NCBI GenBank assembly: GCA_016936035.1
Contig: JAFGPU010000416.1
Location: forward strand, 1 to 6,589
Reading direction: 5' to 3'
Length of the DNA stretch: 6,589 bases
Source: Acidimicrobiales bacterium
GTDB lineage: Bacteria; Actinomycetota; Acidimicrobiia; Acidimicrobiales; VFJN01
Made by a program: the position numbers and the translations under genes. Under the pieces are notes generated by a model. The model was not told where the DNA came from, did no database searches, and worked only from the letters and a program-made list of their open reading frames with translations. Shown here piece by piece: positions 1 through 5,262 of this stretch (position 1 is the first letter of the stretch; every line of letters starts with the position of its first letter).

Positions 1-14
1 CCTCGGCGGCGGGG

Positions 15-851
15 CTACTTGAGGAACTTGCTGGTGGTGTTGTCGGCCAGCACCTTGCCACCGGTCTGGCACGTGGGGCAGTAGTTGACCGTGTAGCTGC
101 GGTACTCCACCGCCCGCACGGTGTCGCCGCACACCGGGCAGGGCTCTCCGTCGCGGTGGTGCACCGCGCCGGGCCGGTCCTTCGACGACGACATGTCCGA
201 CCGGCCGCGCTCGTACGCCAGCGACTCGGCGATGCACTCGCCGACCGCGGCGTGCAGGCGGTCGACGGCGTCGGCGTCGAGCTTGGCGGTGGTGGCGAAA
301 GGCGACAGTCGGGCGCGATGGCAGATCTCGTTGGCGAGGCGCCGGCCCAGGCCGGCGACGATGCGCTGGTCGCGCAGCCAGCCGTGCAGCCGCATCGAGT
401 GCTCGGTGAGCAATCTCGCCAGCGTGTTCCGGTCGAGCGCGTCGGCCTCGGGTCCGAGGTGGTCGAGCGGCTCCTGCGCGAGGGGGTCGCCCTCGACGAC
501 CCACACGCCGGCCCGGCGCTCGGTGCCGGCCTCGGTGAGCAGCAGCGCCCGTCCGTCGGCGAAGGTCCAGCGAGCCTGGCCGCCCCGGGGCTTGGCCGCC
601 TGCTTCTCGTCGGGCTTGAGCCGTCCCCCCTGCATGAGGTGCACGACGAACGTGACCGGCTCGAAGCGCAGCAGCAGGTGCTTGCCCCGCCGCCCGACCT
701 CGAGGAGCGGATGGCCGACCGCGGCCTCGGGGGCGGGCACCACCGTCTTGAGCGCCGTGAAGGCGATGGGGCGGAAGCGGTCGAGCGTGGCGCCGCCGAA
801 GCCGCCGGTCAGGCGTTCGGCGTGGGCCTGCACCTCGGGCATCTCGGGCAC
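15..851 (-). CDS. Fpg/Nei-family DNA glycosylase (formamidopyrimidine-DNA glycosylase-like)
   Basis: Predicted base-excision repair enzyme of 278 residues that would remove oxidised bases and cut the strand by beta/delta elimination. The GTG at 851 is chosen because the product then begins MPEMPEVQ, matching the family's MPELPEVE with catalytic Pro2 and Glu3; a GAGGAG ribosome site lies 6 bases upstream. Starting at the ATG three codons later would drop that first Pro-Glu pair. Lys57 sits in GRRGK, at the site of the conserved catalytic Lys of Fpg. The helix-two-turn-helix spans about 162-184 (GLGRRLANEICHRARLSP). A C-terminal zinc finger uses Cys238, Cys241, Cys258 and Cys261, ending in YCPTCQTGGKVLAD, an ending I associate with actinobacterial Fpg-like paralogues. 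Odd point: the H2TH Asn found in E. coli Fpg (GVGN) is Arg170. The family is certain; mutM orthology and substrate range are not. It lies 31 bases downstream of the SCP2 gene and probably shares its transcript. Confidence 0.93.
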   Translation of the reverse strand: MPEMPEVQAHAERLTGGFGGATLDRFRPIAFTALKTVVPAPEAAVGHPLLEVGRRGKHLLLRFEPVTFVVHLMQGGRLKPDEKQAAKPRGGQARWTFADGRALLLTEAGTERRAGVWVVEGDPLAQEPLDHLGPEADALDRNTLARLLTEHSMRLHGWLRDQRIVAGLGRRLANEICHRARLSPFATTAKLDADAVDRLHAAVGECIAESLAYERGRSDMSSSKDRPGAVHHRDGEPCPVCGDTVRAVEYRSYTVNYCPTCQTGGKVLADNTTSKFLK

Positions 852-857
852 GGTCGT

Positions 858-863
858 CTCCTC
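858..863 (-). promoter_or_regulatory. Ribosome binding site that fixes the glycosylase GTG start
   Basis: On the minus strand the sequence reads GAGGAG, then six bases, then GTG at 851. The alternative ATG at 842 would be 15 bases from this site, too far for normal spacing. Together with the N-terminal MPEMPEVQ match, this decides the start codon. Confidence 0.7.
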
Positions 864-882
864 GTGTGGTGGTGCGGGTCGG

Positions 883-1272
883 TCACTCGTAGGTGGTGTC
901 GGCGCGGACGGGGGCGAGCACGTCGTCGATGGCCGCGACCGCACGCTGGTGGGAGATGAGCAGGGACAGGTCACCGCCGACGCGCAACCGTCCCTCCACG
1001 AAGGCGCGCTGGGCCGCCAGCTCGCCGGACGCGATCTGCGCGGCTGTGGCGTAGGTGGTGGTGAAGCGCAGGTCGGCATGGTCGGCCGGTCCGGGAGAGA
1101 GGCTGACCTCGCCGTCGTCGACGACCACGTTCCAGCGCACGGTGCCCTCGGGCCCGCCCTCGACGACCTGCTCGATGGTCAGCGTGACGCCGGCGAGCGC
1201 GGTGGGGAGCCGGTCGTCGGACGCCACCGCGCGGGACGCGGCGTCGATCCACTGCGGGCTCAGGTATCGCAC
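883..1272 (-). CDS. SCP2 sterol-binding domain protein
   Basis: Small single-domain protein of 129 residues resembling the SCP2 (sterol carrier protein 2) family, which binds lipids or acyl chains in a hydrophobic tunnel. Visible traits are the start (M)RYLSPQWIDAASRA, alternating beta strands at about 28-72 (TLTIEQVV, TVRWNVVVDDGEVSLSPG, DLRFTTTYATAAQI) and a C-terminal helical part with ASGELAAQRAFVEGRLRVGGDL (split here only by wording; residues 81-101), which resembles the family's conserved G-x-D-L region. No signal peptide or membrane segment is seen, so it should be cytosolic. The GTG at 1272 is preferred because MRYLSPxW is a natural domain start; an in-frame ATG at 1338 would add 22 low-complexity residues and run into the divergent promoter region. 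It diverges from the lipocalin-like gene and is followed at 31 bases by the glycosylase. The ligand is unknown, and no function in DNA repair is implied by the neighbour. Confidence 0.82.
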   Translation of the reverse strand: MRYLSPQWIDAASRAVASDDRLPTALAGVTLTIEQVVEGGPEGTVRWNVVVDDGEVSLSPGPADHADLRFTTTYATAAQIASGELAAQRAFVEGRLRVGGDLSLLISHQRAVAAIDDVLAPVRADTTYE

Positions 1273-1279
1273 GTGGCGC

Positions 1280-1285
1280 AACCTA
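1280..1285 (-). promoter_or_regulatory. Candidate -10 element, leaderless SCP2 gene
   Basis: On the minus strand TAGGTT (TANNNT pattern) ends 7 bases before the GTG at 1272, so transcription would begin at or within a base of the start codon. No good ribosome site precedes this GTG, which fits a leaderless mRNA, a common arrangement in actinomycetes. No clear -35 element is visible. This is inferred from sequence only. Confidence 0.4.
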
Positions 1286-1335
1286 CCGGCTGCCCCGCAG
1301 GCCTCGTGGGTGGGCGTCGCGACGGCGGCGCGTGC

Positions 1336-1341
1336 CATGCT
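1336..1341 (+). promoter_or_regulatory. Candidate -10 element, leaderless lipocalin-like gene
   Basis: CATGCT differs from TANNNT only at its first base and ends 6 bases before the GTG at 1348, the spacing expected if the start codon is the transcription start. There is no purine-rich ribosome site before this GTG. An 8-base direct repeat, GGCGCGTG, occurs at 1327-1334 and 1343-1350 and brackets the hexamer. The evidence is weaker than for the opposite strand. Confidence 0.3.
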
Positions 1342-1347
1342 CGGCGC

Positions 1348-2298
1348 GTGACCGATGCCACCATCCCGTCCGGCCTGTCCGCCGCCGACGAGCGTCCCCA
1401 CGAGCCCGACGCCGAGACCTGGTGGAACGAGTCGTGGTACTTCGACTTCGCCACGGCGGACGGGTCGCTGGGCGGGTACGTGCGCCTCGGGCTCTACCCC
1501 AACCAGGACATGGTCTGGTACTGGGCGTGCCTGGTCGGCGAAGGACGTCCCCTGGTCATCGTGGTCGACCACGAGATCGCCCCGCCCCGGCCGGGCGCGC
1601 TCGAGCTGCGGGGTGACGGGTTGTGGGCCGACCACACCGTCGAGGTGCCGTTCGACCACGTGACACTGGGGTGCGAGGCCTTCGCCCTCGCGCTCGACGA
1701 TCCCCGGGCGATGTACGGCGACCTCCGAGGCGACCGGGTGCCGTTCGGGCTCGACCTCGAGTGGGACACCGCCGGATCGGCCTACCTGTACCCGCCGGGA
1801 GCGACCCGCTACGAGGTGCCGTGCCGGGTGCACGGTGAGGCGCTGGTCGGCGACGAGCGCATCGAGATCGACTGCATCGGCCAGCGTGACCACTCGTGGG
1901 GCGTGCGCGACTGGTGGACCCTCGGCTGGACGTGGACCGCCGGGGGGCTCGACGACGGCACCCGGTTCCACGGGACGGCGGTGCGCGTCGGCGACGACCC
2001 GGTGCCCTACCACCCCGGCTACGTGCAGGGCCCGGACGGCGCGCTCGCCGGCGTCGACCACACCGCGTCGCACCCCGAGCTGGGCAGCGACGGCCTGCCG
2101 ACCGCGGACACGGTCGAGATCGGCGACCTGCGGTTGACCGTGCAACCCGTGGCGTTCGCCCCGGTGCTGCTCGACGACGGTGCCGGGCGCCTGGCGCGCT
2201 TCCCCCGCGCGCTGTGCCGCTTCGGCGACCCCGCGACGGGTCGCACGGGCGTCGGCTGGACCGAGTGGAACCAGCCCCAGCCGCCGGCGGCGCCGTGA
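1348..2298 (+). CDS. Lipocalin-like (CrtC/AttH/Svf1-type, DUF7064/7065-like) protein
   Basis: Uncharacterised protein of 316 residues. It is rich in beta strands and Trp, with no signal peptide or membrane segment, and appears to consist of two similar beta-barrel halves. The best signature is GQRDHSWGVRDWW at 178-190, followed by TLGWTWTAGGLDDGTRFHG; this matches my memory of actinobacterial proteins grouped as DUF7064/DUF7065, which are related to the hydroxyneurosporene synthase/AttH lipocalin-like fold. The N-terminal half has WWNESWYFDF (25-34) and LGLYPNQDMVWYWA (48-61). The C-terminus has GVGWTEWN (301-308). The GTG at 1348 is used because the conserved part begins about residue 23 and the nearby ATG at 1355 is out of frame. 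Such proteins are often found near lipid or steroid genes, and the divergent SCP2 neighbour fits a lipid-related role, but substrate and activity are unknown. The conserved Asp181-His182 and Trp cluster could line a ligand pocket. The family name rests on memory, not on a search. Confidence 0.78.
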   Translation: MTDATIPSGLSAADERPHEPDAETWWNESWYFDFATADGSLGGYVRLGLYPNQDMVWYWACLVGEGRPLVIVVDHEIAPPRPGALELRGDGLWADHTVEVPFDHVTLGCEAFALALDDPRAMYGDLRGDRVPFGLDLEWDTAGSAYLYPPGATRYEVPCRVHGEALVGDERIEIDCIGQRDHSWGVRDWWTLGWTWTAGGLDDGTRFHGTAVRVGDDPVPYHPGYVQGPDGALAGVDHTASHPELGSDGLPTADTVEIGDLRLTVQPVAFAPVLLDDGAGRLARFPRALCRFGDPATGRTGVGWTEWNQPQPPAAP

Positions 2299-2350
2299 GG
2301 TTCGTGCCGACCGACCGGTGGCGGCCGGGACGGGCGGCCCGCCCATCGCC

Positions 2351-2356
2351 TAGCCT
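2351..2356 (+). promoter_or_regulatory. Candidate -10 element for the DedA gene
   Basis: TAGCCT fits TANNNT and would place the transcription start near 2362-2363, giving a leader of about 40 bases before the ATG at 2402. No convincing -35 is seen at the usual distance. An AAGGGG at 2385-2390 could serve as ribosome site, although its 11-base spacing to the ATG is long. Confidence 0.35.
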
Positions 2357-2401
2357 CGCGGTTTCGCCTCGCGCACCAGCAGACAAGGGGACGGCTGGCA
2401 C

Positions 2402-3091
2402 ATGCTCACCGATCTGACCGACTGGGTCATCGACGTCATCGACAAGATGAGCTACCTCGGCGTGGCGTTCCTGGTCGCGCTCGAGAACGTGTTCCCGCCG
2501 ATCCCGTCCGAGATCGTCCTGCCGTTCGCCGGCGTGGTGGCCCGGCGCGAGGGCGCCACGCTGCCGGGCATGATCGTGGCGGCCACCGCCGGATCGGTCG
2601 CGGGCGCGCTGGTGCTGTACGGCATCGCCGCCGCCATCGGACCCGAGCGCCTCCGCGCCTTCATCGCCCGCTACGGCAAGTGGTTCCGCATCACGCTGGC
2701 CGACATCGAGCGGGCGGAGCGCTGGTTCGACCGCCGGGCCGTCGTCGCGGTGCTCATCGGTCGGTGCGTCCCGCTCATCCGGTCGCTGGTGTCGATCCCC
2801 GCGGGCTTCCGGCGCATGCCCATGCCGACCTTCCTCCTCTACACCGTGATCGGCAGCCTGATCTGGAACACCGGTCTGATCGGTGCCGGCTACATCCTGG
2901 GGGAGGAGGACCGCTGGCGGAAGATCGAGGACGTCATGAGCTACGTCCAGTACGTGGTCATCGCGGGCATCCTCGGCGCGATCGGCTGGTTCGTGTGGAC
3001 CCGGTTCGTGTCGCCGCAGGGGCGGCGGCGCGCCGAGCAGCAGCTCGCCGACGACGGGACGCTGCAGGCCGACCACTCGATCGCGGAGTGA
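2402..3091 (+). CDS. DedA-family membrane protein
   Basis: Integral membrane protein of 229 residues in the DedA (VTT/SNARE-associated) family. Members act as lipid scramblases or transporters; bacterial members such as UptA return undecaprenyl phosphate to the inner leaflet for reuse in cell-wall and polysaccharide synthesis. Diagnostic features: the N-terminal re-entrant region ALENVFPPIPSEIVLPFAG (26-44) with Glu28 and Glu37, and the second conserved motif GRCVPLIRSLVSIPAG (120-135) with Arg121, Pro124, Arg127 and the Pro-Ala-Gly end. Hydrophobic segments lie near 18-48, 56-80, 113-134, 143-166 and 182-200. The C-terminus after 201 is charged and cytoplasmic-looking. Length is normal for the family. 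It lies 103 bases after the lipocalin-like gene and is followed at once by a terminator-like hairpin, so it may be a single-gene unit. Its position before a polysaccharide locus is compatible with a carrier-lipid recycling role, but the exact lipid cannot be read from sequence. Confidence 0.93.
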   Translation: MLTDLTDWVIDVIDKMSYLGVAFLVALENVFPPIPSEIVLPFAGVVARREGATLPGMIVAATAGSVAGALVLYGIAAAIGPERLRAFIARYGKWFRITLADIERAERWFDRRAVVAVLIGRCVPLIRSLVSIPAGFRRMPMPTFLLYTVIGSLIWNTGLIGAGYILGEEDRWRKIEDVMSYVQYVVIAGILGAIGWFVWTRFVSPQGRRRAEQQLADDGTLQADHSIAE

Positions 3092-3119
3092 CGAGGGCGG
3101 GCGCTCCCGCTCGCCCTCG
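3092..3119 (+). terminator. Strong GC hairpin directly after the DedA stop codon
   Basis: The stop codon ends at 3091 and the stem begins at 3092. Bases 3092-3103 pair with 3108-3119 (CGAGGGCGGGCG against CGCTCGCCCTCG), giving 12 pairs with one G-T and a CTCC loop. No T-tract follows, so this is either the tract-less terminator type often described for high-GC actinomycetes or a 3'-end stabiliser. It separates the DedA gene from the polysaccharide genes. Confidence 0.6.
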
Positions 3120-3156
3120 CAACGCTCCCTGCGTGGCCGGAAGATCACGCCCGCCA

Positions 3157-3185
3157 TTGCATTCGCCGTGACACGCGGTCAGAAT
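3157..3185 (+). promoter_or_regulatory. Candidate sigma-70-type promoter of the polysaccharide locus
   Basis: TTGCAT at 3157-3162, a 17-base spacer, then CAGAAT at 3180-3185. Each hexamer matches the TTGACA/TATAAT consensus at four of six positions, with ideal spacing, in a locally AT-richer patch of an otherwise very GC-rich region. Transcription would begin near 3192, leaving a leader of about 165 bases before the dehydratase start at 3358. Confidence 0.45.
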
Positions 3186-3191
3186 GCCCAC

Positions 3192-3357
3192 CGTCGTTCG
3201 GCCTCCAGGCGGAACCGAGCGGCTGAGGACACGATCCCGTAACATCAGCGGGACACGAAGTGGGCGGGCGGATGATCGCAGGGCGGACAACGGACGGACG
3301 TGCGCGTTCCGGCGCAGGTACACCCAGATGCCGGTGCGCAGGCGGGGAGGCACACCG
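3192..3357 (+). promoter_or_regulatory. Apparent 5' leader of the polysaccharide operon
   Basis: This stretch holds no gene that I can support. It contains a small hairpin at 3196-3215 (GTTC-G-GCC, loop TCCA, GGC-G-GAAC, one G-G mismatch) and a 5-pair stem TCCCG/CGGGA at 3235-3253 with a 9-base loop. A second TANNNT hexamer, TAACAT, lies at 3240-3245 and could be an alternative promoter with a leader near 105 bases. I compared it mentally with the cyclic-di-GMP (GEMM) riboswitch core and did not see that core. Reading is open in the frame of the next gene, but the translation is Arg-rich and looks non-coding. Confidence 0.3.
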
Positions 3358-5262
3358 ATGACGGGGCGGAGCAACCTGCGGCGCATCGCCGGTCGGCTGC
3401 GCAGCGACCTGCCGCTGGCGCTGGTCGACGTGATGCTGGTGGCTGGCTCGTTCCTCATGCTGCTCGCCGTGCGGTTCGACGGGAACATCCCGGCCCGCTA
3501 CCAGACGCAGCTGTTCGCGTTCCTGCCGGTCATCGTGCTCGTGCACCTCGGATCCAACCTGGCGTGGGGGCTGTACGGGCAGATCTGGAAGCACGCCAGC
3601 GTCGCCGAGGCCCGGCGCATCGTCTTCGCCGGCGCCACCGCCGGGGCCATCATCTTCCTCGTCAACCCCACGCGGGCGTTCCCGGTGCCGCGCTCGGTCG
3701 CGCTGCTCGGCGCGTTCGTCGCCACCATGGTCATGGGCGCGGCCCGCTTCCAGGGTCGCCTGCGGCGCCGCCCCGCGGCACCGCAGCCCGACGTCGAGGC
3801 CGCCACCCGCGTGGCGGTCGTGGGCGCGGGCGACGCCGGCGCCACGATCGTGCGCGAGATGCGGCGCCAGGCCGAGACCGATCGCCTCCCGGTCGCGATC
3901 GTCGACGACGACCCCCGCAAGCAGGGCCGGTCGCTGCTCGGCGTGCCGGTGGTGGGCGACGTCGCCCACCTGCCCGACGTCGTGCGCCACTTCGACGTCG
4001 ACGAGGTGCTCGTCGCCATCCCCAGCGCCGACCAGCAGCTGATCAACCACATCATGGAGCAGGCGGAGCTGGCCGGGGTGCCGCTCAAGGTCCTCCCTCC
4101 GGTGCGCGACCTGCTCAACGACCGGCCGTCGGTGCGCGACGCCCGCGACATCAACATCGAGGACCTGCTCGGCCGGGCGCAGGTCGCCACCGACACCGAC
4201 GAGATCCGCTCGGTCATCGGGGGCGCCACCGTCCTCATCACGGGCGCCGGTGGCTCGATCGGCTCCGAGATCGCGAAGCAGGTGGCCGAGCTCGAGCCCG
4301 CCCGGCTCGTCCTGCTCGACCACGACGAGACCCACCTGCACGACGTCAACGGGTACCTCGGTGGACGAGCCGAGCTCGACCTCACCGACATCCGCGACCG
4401 CGGGCGCATCGCCACCCTGATGCGCGAGCTCGCGCCGGACGTCGTGTTCCACGCCGCCGCCCACAAGCACGTGCCGCTGCTCGAGGCGCAACCCACCGAG
4501 GCCGTGCGCACCAACGTCCTCGGCACCTACAACGTCGTGGCCGGCGCGGCCCAGGCGCAGGTCGACCGCCTGGTGTTCATCTCGTCCGACAAGGCGGTGC
4601 GACCGTCCAACGTCCTCGGCTACTCGAAGTGGCTGGGAGAGCAGCTCGTGCTGCTGCTGGCGCCCGCGGGCTCGCCCTGGTGCTCCGTCCGTTTCGGCAA
4701 CGTGCTCGGCAGCCGGGGCAGCGTCATCCCCACCTTCGCCCGGCAGATCTCCGAGGGCGGCCCCGTCACGGTCACCGACCCTCGCATGACCCGCTTCTTC
4801 ATGAGCGTGCGCGAGTCGGTGCAGCTCGTGCTGCAGGCCTCGGCGCTGTCCGAGGGGGGCGAGATCTTCATGCTCGACATGGGCGAGCCGGTCAACATCC
4901 TCGAGCTGGCCGAGCGCATGGTGCGGCTGTCGGGCCACCAGGTGGGCACCGAGATCCCCATCCGGTTCTCGGGTCGGCGTCCCGGTGAGAAGCTCGCCGA
5001 GGACCTGCAGAACCCCGAGGAGCAGGCCAACCCGACGCGGCACCCGTCGATCGTGCGGCTCACCGCCACCCGCATCGACGCCGAGGCGCTCGACACCGGC
5101 ACCCGCGAGCTCGAGCACCTGGTGGCCGAACGGCTCGACGAGCAGGCCGCCCAACTCATGGTCACCCTCGCGACGTCGCCGCACCGGCCCGTCGACGAGC
5201 TGGCCGACATCGATCTCGCCGAGGTGCAACGGAGGCACTCGTGGAGCCCGTTGACTACCTGA
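3358..5262 (+). CDS. Membrane-bound nucleotide-sugar 4,6-dehydratase (WbpM/PglF/CapD family)
   Basis: Predicted 634-residue enzyme of the polysaccharide biosynthesis family that converts a UDP-HexNAc to its 4-keto-6-deoxy form, the first step towards bacillosamine-, QuiNAc- or FucNAc-type sugars. The ATG at 3358 is preceded by GGGGAGG seven bases upstream, and the first membrane segment starts near residue 18. About four membrane helices lie at 18-40, 52-74, 86-104 and 112-128. A first Rossmann domain starts at VAVVGAGDAGATIV (152-165), and the extended-SDR dehydratase domain starts at VLITGAGGSIGSE (292-304). Further family motifs are FHAAAHKHVPLLE (364-376), SSDKAVRP (409-416) with Asp411 and Lys412, NVLGYSK (418-424) with Lys424, RFGNVLGSRGSVIPTF (445-460) and SGRRPGEKLAEDL (538-550). 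Odd points: the residue four before Lys424 is Leu420, where SDRs have Tyr and WbpM-type enzymes have Met, and the usual STDK is SSDK. The length is near the usual 590-665. Its end overlaps the Wzz/kinase gene by 22 bases. The substrate sugar is not determinable here. Confidence 0.92.
   Translation: MTGRSNLRRIAGRLRSDLPLALVDVMLVAGSFLMLLAVRFDGNIPARYQTQLFAFLPVIVLVHLGSNLAWGLYGQIWKHASVAEARRIVFAGATAGAIIFLVNPTRAFPVPRSVALLGAFVATMVMGAARFQGRLRRRPAAPQPDVEAATRVAVVGAGDAGATIVREMRRQAETDRLPVAIVDDDPRKQGRSLLGVPVVGDVAHLPDVVRHFDVDEVLVAIPSADQQLINHIMEQAELAGVPLKVLPPVRDLLNDRPSVRDARDINIEDLLGRAQVATDTDEIRSVIGGATVLITGAGGSIGSEIAKQVAELEPARLVLLDHDETHLHDVNGYLGGRAELDLTDIRDRGRIATLMRELAPDVVFHAAAHKHVPLLEAQPTEAVRTNVLGTYNVVAGAAQAQVDRLVFISSDKAVRPSNVLGYSKWLGEQLVLLLAPAGSPWCSVRFGNVLGSRGSVIPTFARQISEGGPVTVTDPRMTRFFMSVRESVQLVLQASALSEGGEIFMLDMGEPVNILELAERMVRLSGHQVGTEIPIRFSGRRPGEKLAEDLQNPEEQANPTRHPSIVRLTATRIDAEALDTGTRELEHLVAERLDEQAAQLMVTLATSPHRPVDELADIDLAEVQRRHSWSPLTT
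5231..5235 (+). promoter_or_regulatory. Ribosome binding site of the Wzz/kinase gene, inside the dehydratase gene
   Basis: GGAGG lies five bases before the GTG at 5241, still within the dehydratase reading frame, whose stop ends at 5262. The strong site and the overlap suggest translational coupling of the two polysaccharide proteins and support GTG as the real start. Confidence 0.7.

Noticed and set aside
1270..1275. CACGTG palindrome at the SCP2 start codon
   Set aside because: A single 6-base palindrome in GC-rich DNA, with no second copy near the promoter; expected by chance.
121..1347. Upstream in-frame extension of the lipocalin-like gene
   Set aside because: It is antisense to the glycosylase and SCP2 genes, and its translation is low complexity; the conserved protein begins after the GTG at 1348.
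2323..2339. Possible terminator after the lipocalin-like gene (GGCCG/CGGCC, 7-base loop)
   Set aside because: It has only five pairs, no T-tract, and lies in a GC-rich stretch where such stems are expected by chance.
1556..3157. Minus-strand open frame opposite the lipocalin-like and DedA genes
   Set aside because: The second half is Arg/Gly/Ser-rich noise and both plus-strand genes are well supported.
3211..3241. GGAACC resembling an ECF sigma factor -35 element upstream of CGTA
   Set aside because: The spacing of about 22 bases is too long for the usual ECF promoter, and GGAAC also forms one arm of a small hairpin.
3184..3357. In-frame N-terminal extension of the dehydratase from the ATG at 3184 or 3328
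   Set aside because: The added residues are Arg-rich with no ribosome site of quality, the ATG at 3184 overlaps the -10 hexamer, and the ATG at 3358 has GGGGAGG at ideal spacing.
3145..5238. Long open frame on the minus strand opposite the dehydratase gene
   Set aside because: The translation is His/Gln/Arg/Asp-rich low complexity with no recognisable domain, and the plus strand encodes a clear enzyme. It is a GC-bias shadow.
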